A stretch of DNA of 64,000 bases from NCBI GenBank assembly GCA_934630815.1, contig CAKTWI010000009.1:15310-79309 (forward strand), in the 5' to 3' direction. Origin of the DNA: an uncultured Senegalimassilia sp. GTDB taxonomy: Bacteria; Actinomycetota; Coriobacteriia; Coriobacteriales; Eggerthellaceae. The notes beneath the pieces were generated by a model. It was given only the letters and a program-made list of their open reading frames with translations. It searched no databases and was not told where the DNA came from. The position numbers and the translations under genes were made by a program. Below, one piece after another: positions 8,200 to 16,984 of the stretch (its first letter is position 1; every line of letters begins with the position of its first letter).

Positions 8200-9501
8200 G
8201 TGTACTTCCAGCCGGAAATCGAAACGATGTCACGTGAGGAGCTGCGCGACCTGCAGCTCGAGCGCATGAAGTGGTGCGTGCAGTATACGTATGACAACGT
8301 CCCTTTCTATCAGAAGAGCTTCAAGGACGCCGGCGTCGAACCGGGCGACCTGAAAACGCTCGAAGACATCACGAAGTTCCCGTTCGTCCTTAAGCAGGAT
8401 ATGCGCGACAACTACCCTGACGGTCTGTTCGCCGTGCCGCGATCCAAGGTCGTCCGCCTGCATGCCTCTTCCGGCACCACCGGTCAGGCCACGGTCGTCG
8501 GGTGCACGGAAAACGATCTGAAGCATTGGGGCGAGTGCTTTGCGCGCGGTCTTGCCATCTGCGATTGCGACGAGAACGCCACCATGCAGATCGCCTACGG
8601 CTACGGTCTGTTCACCGGCGGCCTGGGCGCCCACAGGGGTGGCGAAACGGCCGGTTGCGCCGTCATCCCCATTTCCTCGGGCAACACCAAGCGCCAGATC
8701 CAGATGCTTAAGGACATGGAGGTCGACGTGTTGGCGTGCACGCCGTCCTACGCCTTGCATATCGCCGATACTGCCATCGAGATGGGTATCAACCCTGCAA
8801 CCGATCTGAAGGTTCGCGCCGGCATCTTCGGGGCCGAGCCCTGCAGCCAGGGCATGCGCGACGAGATCGCCGAGAAGCTTGGCGTGCAGTATTGCGACGT
8901 GTACGGCCTCTCCGAGGTCATGGGCCCGGGCGTGGCCTTCGAGTGCAAGGAGATGAGCGGCTTGCATCTGGCCGAGGACCATTTCTTTGCCGAAATCATC
9001 GATCCCGACACCCTGCAGCCCGTGCCCGATGGCGAATACGGCGAGCTGGTTTTCACCACGCTCACGCGCGAGTGCTGCCCGCTCGTGCGCTACCGTACCC
9101 GCGACATCACCCGCATCATCTCCGAGCCCTGCGCCTGCGGCCGCACGCATCGCAAGATCGACCGCATCATCGGCCGTTCCGACGACATGCTCATCCTGCG
9201 CGGCGTGAACGTGTTCCCGTCCCAGATTGAGCAGGTCCTCACCGGCTTCCCCGAGATTGCCACGCAGTACCAGATCATCCTCACCACGCGCGGCCCGCTC
9301 GACCATGTCGAGCTGCGCGTCGAGACCGTGCCCGAGTTCCCGTTCGACGAGATCCGCAAGCTCGAAACGCTCAAGAAGCGTCTGGCCACCGAGCTCAAGG
9401 GCAACCTACAGATCGCCGTGGACATCAAGCTCGTCGAGCCCAAGTCCATCGAGCGCAGCGAGGGCAAGGCCAAGCGCATCATCGACCTGCGAAAGGAGTA
9501 A
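8200..9501 (+). CDS. paaK: Phenylacetate-CoA ligase family enzyme, copy 1
   Basis: This 433-residue AMP-forming adenylate enzyme activates aryl-acetic acids to CoA thioesters, or could run in reverse on aryl-acetyl-CoA. Motifs are clear: SSGTTGQ at about 90-96 (P-loop), YGLSEVMGPG near 235, YRTRD near 298, and GRSDDMLILRGVNVFP near 325-340, where the hinge and C-terminal domain begin. The GTG at 8200 gives the family-typical start YFQPEIETM and has AAAGG ten bases upstream; the ATG at 8227 is an alternative. It is followed 4 bases later by a small ACT-domain gene, as in many fermenters. A second, divergent copy lies at 14660-16024 next to ior genes. Confidence 0.93.
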   Translation: MYFQPEIETMSREELRDLQLERMKWCVQYTYDNVPFYQKSFKDAGVEPGDLKTLEDITKFPFVLKQDMRDNYPDGLFAVPRSKVVRLHASSGTTGQATVVGCTENDLKHWGECFARGLAICDCDENATMQIAYGYGLFTGGLGAHRGGETAGCAVIPISSGNTKRQIQMLKDMEVDVLACTPSYALHIADTAIEMGINPATDLKVRAGIFGAEPCSQGMRDEIAEKLGVQYCDVYGLSEVMGPGVAFECKEMSGLHLAEDHFFAEIIDPDTLQPVPDGEYGELVFTTLTRECCPLVRYRTRDITRIISEPCACGRTHRKIDRIIGRSDDMLILRGVNVFPSQIEQVLTGFPEIATQYQIILTTRGPLDHVELRVETVPEFPFDEIRKLETLKKRLATELKGNLQIAVDIKLVEPKSIERSEGKAKRIIDLRKE

Positions 9502-9505
9502 TGCC

Positions 9506-9934
9506 ATGATTTCCCAGCTCACCGTATTTTTGGAGAACGAAAAGGGCCGTTTAGCCGCAGCCACTCGCGCGGTCGCGGATGCCGGTGTCAACATGCATGC
9601 GCTGTATTTGGCCGATACCGAGGATTTCGGCGTGGCCCGTATGCTGTGCGATACGCCTAACAAAGCCGCTGAGAAGCTGACGCTTGCCGGTTGGCGAGCC
9701 GCCGTCACGCCGGTCATGGCCGTTCGCGTCCCGGATGTGCCTGGCGGTTTGGCCTCGTTGCTCGAGTTTTTGGACGAGTGCGATGTCAATGTTGAATACG
9801 GTTACTGCATGTCTGTCGAAGGCGGGCACGCCATCGACGTATTGAAGGTATCCGGAGACGAGGAGATCGAGCGCAAGCTTGCCGATGCCGGCTTCGCGCC
9901 CGTTTCCGCGGAGGAAGTGTACATTGTCGACTAG
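9506..9934 (+). CDS. Tandem ACT-domain protein, copy 1
   Basis: This 142-residue protein is made of two ACT-like folds, starting MISQLTVFLENEKGRLAAATRAVADAGVN-type and repeating near residue 70 with VPDVPGGLASLLEFLDE. ACT domains bind amino acids or related small molecules, so it may sense an aromatic amino acid or acid handled by the adjacent ligase. The ATG at 9506 has AAAGGAG upstream inside the end of paaK copy 1. A related protein lies in the second module at 14200-14631. No catalytic residues are recognisable. Confidence 0.85.
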   Translation: MISQLTVFLENEKGRLAAATRAVADAGVNMHALYLADTEDFGVARMLCDTPNKAAEKLTLAGWRAAVTPVMAVRVPDVPGGLASLLEFLDECDVNVEYGYCMSVEGGHAIDVLKVSGDEEIERKLADAGFAPVSAEEVYIVD

Positions 9935-11342
9935 CTTCACGTTGCATAGTGGGCTGAACAAGCACGCACGCGCCATCGCGTGCGTGCTTGTGTTCGTGCT
10001 GGCCCTCACCCCTGTCGCCGGCGGCGTCGGCAATGCGTACGCCGATGTGCGCAAAGCAGACATCGTCATGGGCGAAACGGTGGACGCTCGCGGCTTGGCC
10101 GTCGCGCAGTGTCCGAACATCGACGCCGAACGAGCGATCGTGGTGGATACCGACGGTACCGTGTATTTCGAGCGCAACGCCGATGATGCCGCCTGCATCG
10201 CCTCGGTCACGAAGATCATGACGGGCGTGGTGGCGCTCGACGCCGTCGCCTCCGGCTTGACGTCCCTAGATTCCACCATCACCGTTTCGGCTGCTGCCGC
10301 TGCGGTGGGCGAGTCCTCCGCAGGCTTGCAGGAAGGCGACACCATGACGCTGAAAACTGCGCTGTACGCGCTGTTGGTGCCGTCTGGCAACGATGCCGCC
10401 ATCGCCATCGCCGAATCGGTGGGCGCGGCCTTAAGGTCGAGCGGCACCGCCTCGGGCGATTCGGATGTGAAGGCGTTCGTTGCGCAGATGAACGCTACCG
10501 CGCAAAAGCTCGGCTGCACGAACACGGTCTACGAGAATCCGCATGGCCTTGACTTCGACCAATATGATGGCAACTTGCATTCCACGGCTGCCGACCAGGC
10601 TAAAGTGGTTGCCTATGCTATGACTAACCAGACGTTCCGGTCGGTAGTCGGCGGCGGGTCCACCACCATTACGGTGAAACGTGGCGGGTCCTCCGCCGAT
10701 GTGTTCCTTGAAACCACCGACGGTTTCTTCGATATCAACGATGATGCCATCGGCGTTAAAACGGGCTACACCGAGAAGGCTGGCGCGTCGTTCGCGGGCG
10801 CCGTCAACAAAGACGGGCAGGAGCTGTACGCCATCGTATTGGGGTCGACGTCGGACAGCCAGCGCTTTTTCGATGCGGACGAGCTGGTAGAGTGGGTATT
10901 TGAACATCGTAAGTCATATCAGCTTGCCAATTGCGATCAGAACACGCAGATGAACGGCACCTCCGTGCCCTTGGTGGCTCAGGTGGCGCACGATGACTGG
11001 ATAGACCGTACGGTGCCCGCCACGTTTGCCGATCCGCAAAGCGCTGTGGAGGTCTTCGACTTGAACGGCAACGTCAGCCAAACCGTGCAGTTCAACGAGC
11101 TGCACGGTTCGGTGAAGGCGGGCCAAGTCGTTGGGACCGTCACATTCAAGCAGCGCAACCAGGTCATCGCAACGCAAGATCTGGTGGCTTGCAAGGATGT
11201 TCCCGCGCCGAACTTCTTCGAGAGCATCGGCATCGCCTTCGACAGGTTCATGCGCGGATTTTCTGGCGAGGCCAAAACGGCAACCTCGCAGCTTTTGAAC
11301 GCCACGCCGCTTATCGTGGACAAAACCACGTCGACGCAATAG
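9924..11342 (+). CDS. dacA: D-alanyl-D-alanine carboxypeptidase (low-molecular-mass PBP)
   Basis: This 472-residue serine DD-carboxypeptidase trims the terminal D-Ala from peptidoglycan stem peptides outside the membrane. The three penicillin-binding motifs are present: S94-V-T-K97, S154-G-N156 and K279-T-G281. A signal peptide spans about 12-40, ending in GNAYA-D. The start is taken as TTG 9924, which has GGAGG at 9910-9914, and lies inside the end of the ACT gene with an 11-base overlap. A C-terminal beta-sandwich domain of PBP5 type follows from about 320. A final amphipathic segment rich in Phe and Met (FFESIGIAFDRFMRGF) may hold it to the membrane. Confidence 0.92.
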   Translation: MSTSFTLHSGLNKHARAIACVLVFVLALTPVAGGVGNAYADVRKADIVMGETVDARGLAVAQCPNIDAERAIVVDTDGTVYFERNADDAACIASVTKIMTGVVALDAVASGLTSLDSTITVSAAAAAVGESSAGLQEGDTMTLKTALYALLVPSGNDAAIAIAESVGAALRSSGTASGDSDVKAFVAQMNATAQKLGCTNTVYENPHGLDFDQYDGNLHSTAADQAKVVAYAMTNQTFRSVVGGGSTTITVKRGGSSADVFLETTDGFFDINDDAIGVKTGYTEKAGASFAGAVNKDGQELYAIVLGSTSDSQRFFDADELVEWVFEHRKSYQLANCDQNTQMNGTSVPLVAQVAHDDWIDRTVPATFADPQSAVEVFDLNGNVSQTVQFNELHGSVKAGQVVGTVTFKQRNQVIATQDLVACKDVPAPNFFESIGIAFDRFMRGFSGEAKTATSQLLNATPLIVDKTTSTQ

Positions 11343-11364
11343 CGGCATGTAGGAAGGAGCAATC

Positions 11365-11805
11365 ATGGCCAATGTATGCCCGGTATGTAACAACCCGGTA
11401 GGTCCCGAGGATTCGGCCTGCCCGCACTGCGGCTTCAAGCTGCAGGGTTCTACGCAGCGTTTCGCACCGCTGCAGTTCGGCGAGGATCAACTGGTTGCCG
11501 CCGCGAAGACCAAGCCCACGGCCGTGCTTCACGTGGTCCGCGGGCCTCAAACCGGCGTGTCGTTCAAGCTGGGTGACCAAAAGCTCAGCATCGGACGCAG
11601 CCCTCAGTGCGACATCTTCCTCAACGATATGACCGTCTCCCGTACGCACGCCTCCGTCGAGCCGGTGGATTCGGGCTACGAGATCTCCGATGAGGCATCG
11701 TTTAACGGGGTATGGGTGAACAACAACAGCATCGATACGTATCTCCTGGCTGACGGCGACGTCGTGCAAATCGGCGCGTTCTGCTTGGTGTACAAAGAAG
11801 AGTAA
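11365..11805 (+). CDS. Zinc-ribbon plus FHA domain protein
   Basis: The 146-residue protein starts with a zinc ribbon (C5-x2-C8 and C19-x2-C22) and continues with a complete FHA domain at about 52-145, with GRS at 77-79, SRTH at 92-95 and NG at 114-115. These are the conserved residues that contact phosphothreonine. It should therefore bind a phosphoprotein made by a Ser/Thr kinase; no such kinase lies in this window. It follows dacA by 22 bases with GGAAGGAG before its ATG. A zinc-ribbon/PASTA protein at 49229-51067 has the same N-terminal design. Confidence 0.88.
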   Translation: MANVCPVCNNPVGPEDSACPHCGFKLQGSTQRFAPLQFGEDQLVAAAKTKPTAVLHVVRGPQTGVSFKLGDQKLSIGRSPQCDIFLNDMTVSRTHASVEPVDSGYEISDEASFNGVWVNNNSIDTYLLADGDVVQIGAFCLVYKEE

Positions 11806-11807
11806 CG

Positions 11808-11850
11808 CCGCGGGAGTCCGCGGTTTCAGATAAACGCGTTCGCGCGTTTT
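11808..11850 (+). terminator. Two consecutive hairpins between the FHA gene and iorA
   Basis: The first hairpin is CCGCGG at 11808-11813 with CCGCGG at 11818-11823, followed by TTTC. The second is AAACGCG at 11832-11838 with CGCGTTT at 11843-11849 around a TTCG tetraloop, followed by T and C. They end 17 bases before the iorA ATG. They could end the dacA-FHA transcript or tune read-through into iorA. Confidence 0.5.
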
Positions 11851-11866
11851 CACAGACGGGAGCGAC

Positions 11867-13606
11867 ATGGAACTGTTATCAGGAAACGAGGCGATAGCCC
11901 AGGGCGCATGGGAGGCCGGTTGCCGTATCGGCGTGGCCTATCCGGGCACGCCTTCCACCGAAACGCTTGAGTCCTTTGCGAAGATGGACGGCGTGTACGC
12001 GGAATGGTGCGTCAACGAGAAGGTCGCTGTCGAAGTGGGCGTCGGTGCCAGCGCGGCCGGCGCGCGCGTGCTGTCTACCATGAAGCACGTCGGCGTCAAC
12101 GTTGCGGCTGACCCGCTGTTCACCGCCGCCTATACCGGCGTCGGCGGTGGGTATGTGGTGCTTGCAGCCGACGATCCCGGCATGTACTCCTCTCAAAACG
12201 AGCAGGACTCCCATTACTATGCCGCGGCGGCTCATATCCCGATGATGGACCCTGCCGATTCCGCAGAGGCCTTGGCGTTCACCCGCAATGCCTTCGATCT
12301 CTCCGAGCGCTTCGACGTGCCGTTCTTTATCCGCTCCTCCGTGCGCGTGTCCCATACGAAGACCCCGGTCGAGCGCGGTGTGCGTTGCGAGCACGAACCC
12401 AAGCCCTATGAAAGCAACCCGGCGAAGTGGGTCATGATGCCCGCTTTCGCCAAGCCGCGCCGCAAGGTGCAGCTTGAGCGCATCGAGCAGCTTTCCGAAT
12501 GGGTTGAAACCTGCGAGTTCAACCGTATCGAGCGCAAGGGCGCTTCCGTTGGCGTGGTGTGCGCTGGAGCCGCCTACCAGCATGTGGTTGAGGCCCTTCC
12601 GGATGCATCGGTGTTCAAGCTTGGCGTCACGTATCCCTTGCCCGAGCAGGCGCTGCGCGAGTTCGAGGCGGGCGTGGATGCGCTGTACGTCGTAGAGGAA
12701 GGTTCGACCTACTTGACTGACGCGGTGCGTGCGTTGGGCGTTCGTGTTGCCGATTTCCCGTGCGGCTTGGCGCGCGACGGCGAACTGAGCCCCGGCCTTA
12801 TCCGAGCGGCGTTCGGTCAGGGAGCTCCCGCCCATACGCAGGCGCCTGCCGATGTCCCGGGCCGTCCGCCCGCGTTGTGCGCCGGCTGCCCGCATCGCCT
12901 GGTGTTCAAGGAGCTCTCGCGCATCAAGGCCGTCGTCACGGGCGATATCGGATGCTACACGCTGGGCGCTTTGCCTCCGCTTTCTGCAATGGACACGTGC
13001 ATCGATATGGGCGCCTCCGTTTCCATGTCGCATGGTTTCGAGCTTGCCTGGGCGGGCACAGATCATCGTCCCGTGGTCGCGGTCATCGGCGATTCCACCT
13101 TCGCCCATTCCGGCCTTTCGGCGCTCATCAGCACCGTATATAACAAGGGTGCCGGCACCGTTTGCGTGCTCGACAACCGCACCACGGCCATGACCGGCCG
13201 ACAGGGCAACCCCTTCAACGGCGAAACGCTGCAGCATCGTCCGTCGCGCGAGCTTGACCTGGAAGGCGTGCTCCATGCCATCGGCGTGCCCGATGTGCGC
13301 ACCGTAGACCCCAACGACATGAAGGCCGTGCGTCTTGCCCTGCGCGAGGCCACGCGCTCCGACGAGCTGTCCGTCATCGTCTTCCGCAGCCCCTGCGTGC
13401 TCATCGACCGCATCCGCAAGCCCGCGTATGCCATTGCGGATACGTGCACCGCGTGCGGCGTATGCACCACGCTTGGGTGTCCGGCTATCGCTAAGACCGA
13501 GGACGGGCATGCGGTCATCGACGGCAGCATGTGCATCGGCTGCGGGCAATGCGAGCAGTATTGCGCGTTCAAGAGCATTGTATCCACGGCCAAGGAAGGG
13601 GAATAG
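11867..13606 (+). CDS. iorA: Indolepyruvate:ferredoxin oxidoreductase, alpha subunit
   Basis: This 579-residue thiamine diphosphate enzyme oxidatively decarboxylates indole-, phenyl- or hydroxyphenyl-pyruvate to the aryl-acetyl-CoA, reducing ferredoxin. The pyrimidine-binding half begins LLSGNEAIAQGAWEAG. The TPP-diphosphate half contains GDIGCYTLG near 358-366 and GDSTFAHSG near 407-415. A C-terminal 2x[4Fe-4S] domain at about 524-570 has CTACGVCTTLGCP and CIGCGQCEQYC. The length and order match IorA. It overlaps nothing and leads iorB by 3 bases. Reduced ferredoxin made here is the natural substrate for the Ech complex at the start of the window. Confidence 0.96.
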   Translation: MELLSGNEAIAQGAWEAGCRIGVAYPGTPSTETLESFAKMDGVYAEWCVNEKVAVEVGVGASAAGARVLSTMKHVGVNVAADPLFTAAYTGVGGGYVVLAADDPGMYSSQNEQDSHYYAAAAHIPMMDPADSAEALAFTRNAFDLSERFDVPFFIRSSVRVSHTKTPVERGVRCEHEPKPYESNPAKWVMMPAFAKPRRKVQLERIEQLSEWVETCEFNRIERKGASVGVVCAGAAYQHVVEALPDASVFKLGVTYPLPEQALREFEAGVDALYVVEEGSTYLTDAVRALGVRVADFPCGLARDGELSPGLIRAAFGQGAPAHTQAPADVPGRPPALCAGCPHRLVFKELSRIKAVVTGDIGCYTLGALPPLSAMDTCIDMGASVSMSHGFELAWAGTDHRPVVAVIGDSTFAHSGLSALISTVYNKGAGTVCVLDNRTTAMTGRQGNPFNGETLQHRPSRELDLEGVLHAIGVPDVRTVDPNDMKAVRLALREATRSDELSVIVFRSPCVLIDRIRKPAYAIADTCTACGVCTTLGCPAIAKTEDGHAVIDGSMCIGCGQCEQYCAFKSIVSTAKEGE

Positions 13607-13609
13607 CCC

Positions 13610-14200
13610 ATGTCCAACGCAACTACCGTTTTACTGTGCGGCGTCGGCGGGCAGGGCACCATCCTTGCCGCTGACCTGCTGGCTCGCACGGCCCTTGCAA
13701 GCAATTACGACGTAAAGGTTTCCGAGATCCACGGCATGTCCCAGCGAGGCGGCGCGGTCACCACGGTCGTCCGCTTCGGTACCGAGCCGGTTGCCACCAT
13801 GGTCGCCGACCACGGTTGCGTCGATTGCGTCGTGTCCTTCGAAACCACCGAGGCACTGCGCAACCTTCCCTTCGTTCGTGAAGGCGGCTATCTGCTGGTG
13901 GCAGATGAGGCCATCAAGCCGCTGCCCGTGCTGACCGGTAAGGCGGGCATGCCTGAGAACGCGCGCGAGAAGCTTCAGGCCGCGGGTGCTTCGCTTATCC
14001 CTGCGGGCCCCATTGCCGAACAGGTGGCAACCGCGAAATCGGTGAATGTGGTGCTGCTCGGTGCCTTGGCCACGCGTTTGGACTTCTCCGAAGAAGTTTG
14101 GAAGGAAGTCATCTCCAAGCGCGTTCCGCCTAAGACCGTGGAGGCTAACCTGCGTGCGTTCGACGCCGGTTACGAATTTGCCCGAAAGGGGGCCGAATAA
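13610..14200 (+). CDS. iorB: Indolepyruvate:ferredoxin oxidoreductase, beta subunit
   Basis: This 196-residue gamma-type oxidoreductase subunit pairs with IorA. It shows GVGGQGTILAADLLA at about 11-25 and HGMSQRGG at about 44-51, the family signatures for CoA/acyl binding. It begins 3 bases after iorA, with AAGGAAGGGG upstream, and its TAA stop shares a base with the ATG of the next ACT gene, so the three are translated together. Confidence 0.95.
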   Translation: MSNATTVLLCGVGGQGTILAADLLARTALASNYDVKVSEIHGMSQRGGAVTTVVRFGTEPVATMVADHGCVDCVVSFETTEALRNLPFVREGGYLLVADEAIKPLPVLTGKAGMPENAREKLQAAGASLIPAGPIAEQVATAKSVNVVLLGALATRLDFSEEVWKEVISKRVPPKTVEANLRAFDAGYEFARKGAE

Positions 14201-14631
14201 TGAGCGTTCAGCAAATCAGCGTGTTTGTGGAAAGCAAGCCGGGGCATCTGTCCCGCGTGGTTGATGCGTTCACACAGGCAAACGTCAGCGTTCGAGGGTA
14301 TAGCGCTTCGGACACCGGCGATTATGGCATCGTTCGATTCGTGGTCGATGACCCCGATCGCGCGCTGCAGGTTTTGCATGATATGAACTGCGCTGCCACG
14401 AAAACCTCTGTGCTGTGCCTTCGCCTTGAGGACAAGCCCGGCGAGTTGGCGCGCGTTTTGAAGGTGCTCTCCTCGTGCGGCATCAACGTGCAGTACAGCT
14501 ATTCGCTGATTTCCACGTATATTTGCCTGTACGTCAAAGACCTCGATCAAGCGGAGAAGCTGTTGGCCGACCAGCCCGTCGAGCTGCTTGATCAGAAGGA
14601 TTTTCTTCACATGACGGCCGATATTGCCTAA
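14200..14631 (+). CDS. Tandem ACT-domain protein, copy 2
   Basis: This 143-residue protein has two ACT folds, with QISVFVESKPGHLSRVVDA at the N-terminus and LRLEDKPGELARVLKVLSS from about residue 74. The K-P-G-x-L pattern is the usual ligand loop of ACT domains. It overlaps iorB by one base and precedes the second phenylacetate-CoA ligase by 28 bases. The likely role is sensing an aromatic amino acid or its product for Ior or the ligase; this is an inference from the neighbourhood. Confidence 0.87.
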   Translation: MSVQQISVFVESKPGHLSRVVDAFTQANVSVRGYSASDTGDYGIVRFVVDDPDRALQVLHDMNCAATKTSVLCLRLEDKPGELARVLKVLSSCGINVQYSYSLISTYICLYVKDLDQAEKLLADQPVELLDQKDFLHMTADIA

Positions 14632-14659
14632 CCTCGCACGTTAGATAAGGTGTTGTTTC

Positions 14660-16024
14660 ATGATCGATATCACGGAAAAGGGCGCGGCGCTTCGCGCGGC
14701 TTCTGAAGGACGCTTCGATGAGCTGCCTATTCATAACCCCTATGTGGAATGCTGCTCGCGCGAGCGCATCCGCGCCATCCAGCTTGAAAAGCTGATCGCG
14801 CAGGTGGAGTGGACTTATGAGCGCGTCGCGTGGTATCGCGACCAGATGGACGAGATGGGTGTGAAGCCCTCCGACATCAAGTGCTTGGAGGATGTGCGAA
14901 AGCTTCCCTTCACCGACAAGCATGCACTTCGCAAGACGTTCCCGTATGGCATGTTCGCCGTTCCTTTGGACGAAGTCGTTGAGCTTCATTCGTCTTCGGG
15001 CACTACGGGAAAGCCTATCGTGGTGGGTTATAATCGCCACGACATGGACGTTTGGAACGATTGCATCATGCGTTTGGTGCAAATGGCGGGCGTCGTGCCT
15101 ACCGATCGCGTGCAGATGGCGTTCGGCTACGGCATGTTCACCGGCGGTTTCGGCTTGCATTACGGCCTGCAGCGTCTTGGCTGCATGATGATCCCTGCCG
15201 GCTCGGGCAATACCGAGCGTCAAATCCAGATGATCCAGGATTACGGCACCACAGTGCTGGTGGCTACTCCTTCCTACGCCATGCATATTTGCGAAGTCGG
15301 CGAGAAGATGGGCTATGACTGGGAGACCTCCACACTGCGCGTCGGTCTGTTCGGCGGAGAGCCGTGCCCTCCGGGTCTGAAGGCTGAAATCGAATCCCGT
15401 ATGCATATCGTTTGTACGGACAACTACGGTCTGACTGAGGTCATGGGCCCTGGTGTGTCGGGCGAGTGCCTTGCCGAGCGCGATATGCAGCATATCGCCG
15501 AAGACCATTTCCTGTGGGAAGTGGTAAACCCCGAAACCGGCGAGCCCGTTGCCGATGGCGAGATGGGCGAGCTTGTCCTTACCCCGCTCGATAAGCAGGC
15601 TATCCCGGTTCTGCGCTATCGTACCCATGACTTGACGCGTGTGGTTACGGAGCCCTGCAAGTGCGGCCGCACTTCTGCAAGGATGCAGAAGGTCCGTTCC
15701 CGCTGCGACGATATGCTCATCATTCGCGGAACGAACGTGTTCCCCAGCCAAGTGGAAGACGTGCTTTCCGGCATTGACGGCGTCACCCCGCATTATCGCA
15801 TCGTCGTCGACAATGAAACGGGTTTGGATCGCATGGTCGTGCATGTGGAGCTCAAGCCTGAGGCGTTCAGCGATTCCTTTGAGGAAATGGATAAGTTCCG
15901 CAAGCAAATCGAAAAGGAACTCAAGAGCGTTCTGCTTGTTGCCTCAAAGGTCAAGCTTGTCGAGCCTGGCGGTATCGAGCGCTCGTTCGGCAAAACGAAG
16001 CATGTTCAGGACCTGCGTAAGTAA
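14660..16024 (+). CDS. paaK: Phenylacetate-CoA ligase family enzyme, copy 2
   Basis: This 454-residue paralogue of the enzyme at 8200-9501 has the same motifs: HSSSGTTGKP in the P-loop region near 112-121, YGLTEVMGPG, YRTHDLTR, and RCDDMLIIRGTNVFPSQ. It carries about 20 extra N-terminal residues. Its place directly after iorAB suggests that it handles the aryl-acetyl-CoA made by Ior, either releasing the acid with ATP formation or re-activating scavenged aryl acids. The direction cannot be read from sequence. The next gene starts on the base after its stop. Confidence 0.93.
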   Translation: MIDITEKGAALRAASEGRFDELPIHNPYVECCSRERIRAIQLEKLIAQVEWTYERVAWYRDQMDEMGVKPSDIKCLEDVRKLPFTDKHALRKTFPYGMFAVPLDEVVELHSSSGTTGKPIVVGYNRHDMDVWNDCIMRLVQMAGVVPTDRVQMAFGYGMFTGGFGLHYGLQRLGCMMIPAGSGNTERQIQMIQDYGTTVLVATPSYAMHICEVGEKMGYDWETSTLRVGLFGGEPCPPGLKAEIESRMHIVCTDNYGLTEVMGPGVSGECLAERDMQHIAEDHFLWEVVNPETGEPVADGEMGELVLTPLDKQAIPVLRYRTHDLTRVVTEPCKCGRTSARMQKVRSRCDDMLIIRGTNVFPSQVEDVLSGIDGVTPHYRIVVDNETGLDRMVVHVELKPEAFSDSFEEMDKFRKQIEKELKSVLLVASKVKLVEPGGIERSFGKTKHVQDLRK

Positions 16025-16984
16025 ATGATGCCGCAATCACATTTTTTCGAACCGAATGCGAACCGTCCCGTGGTGGGGCGGTTCGCTCCATCTCCGACGG
16101 GTCGAATGCACGCGGGGAATATTTACGCTGCTCTTTCGGCTTGGCTGGTTGCAAAGTCCCAGGGCGGAACTATCGTTCTCCGTATCGAGGATTTAGATCG
16201 CGACCGCTCGAAGGCGGAGTATATCAGCGGTGTCCAGCGAGATTTCGAGTTGTTGGGCCTTACCTGGGATCACGGTCCCTTCTTTCAGCATGATAGGGAT
16301 GAGGTTTATCTCGAGGCGTTCAGCGCTTTGGAGCGTAAAGGTCTGGTGTATCCGTGCTTCTGCACGCGTGCTGACCTGCATGCGGCATCTGCTCCGCATA
16401 GGGGAGAGAAATTCGTCTACCCTGGCACCTGCCGCGGTTTGTCTACGGAACAGATTGCCGAAAAGAGCTTGCGCAGGGCTCCAGCGCAGCGTTTACACGT
16501 GCCAAATGCCGTGTATTCTTTCGAGGATATGGTGCAGGGGCGCTATGAGCAGAACTTGGCTCACGAGTGCGGAGATTTCCTTATCCGTCGTTCTGATCAG
16601 GCGTTCGCGTATCAGCTTGCCGTGGTAGTGGACGATGCGGCTCAGGGCGTTACAAGCGTCGTGAGGGGCGTTGATTTGCTCTGCTCCACTCCTCAGCAGC
16701 TGTACTTGCAGGAACTGCTTGGGCTTGATCATCCTCACTATGCGCATATTCCCTTATTGGTTGCGGAGAAGAATCGCCGGCTTTCGAAGCGTGATCATGA
16801 TGCCGGTATCGAAGAGCTGCTCGCAAGGTTCAAAACTCCGGAAGCGATTATCGGGCATATCGCGGGCATATGTGGACTTGCTCCAACGTGTGACCCCGCA
16901 ACCCCTGAACAGCTGCTTGCTACGTTCGATGTGGAGCGATTGCCTGAGCTGTTTTGCGACCCGGTTCAAATTCCCTGGGGATAA
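16025..16984 (+). CDS. gluQ: Glutamyl-Q tRNA(Asp) synthetase
   Basis: This 319-residue protein is a truncated GluRS-like enzyme that attaches glutamate to queuosine at position 34 of tRNA(Asp). It has the HIGH-like HAGN at 29-32, the KMSKS-like LSKRD at 253-257, and the zinc site C111-x-C113...Y132...C136 that separates GluQRS from true GluRS. It lacks the anticodon-binding domain, as expected for the length. The start is one of two adjacent ATGs at 16025 and 16028, immediately after paaK copy 2, so it is probably co-transcribed although the function is unrelated. Confidence 0.88.
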   Translation: MMPQSHFFEPNANRPVVGRFAPSPTGRMHAGNIYAALSAWLVAKSQGGTIVLRIEDLDRDRSKAEYISGVQRDFELLGLTWDHGPFFQHDRDEVYLEAFSALERKGLVYPCFCTRADLHAASAPHRGEKFVYPGTCRGLSTEQIAEKSLRRAPAQRLHVPNAVYSFEDMVQGRYEQNLAHECGDFLIRRSDQAFAYQLAVVVDDAAQGVTSVVRGVDLLCSTPQQLYLQELLGLDHPHYAHIPLLVAEKNRRLSKRDHDAGIEELLARFKTPEAIIGHIAGICGLAPTCDPATPEQLLATFDVERLPELFCDPVQIPWG

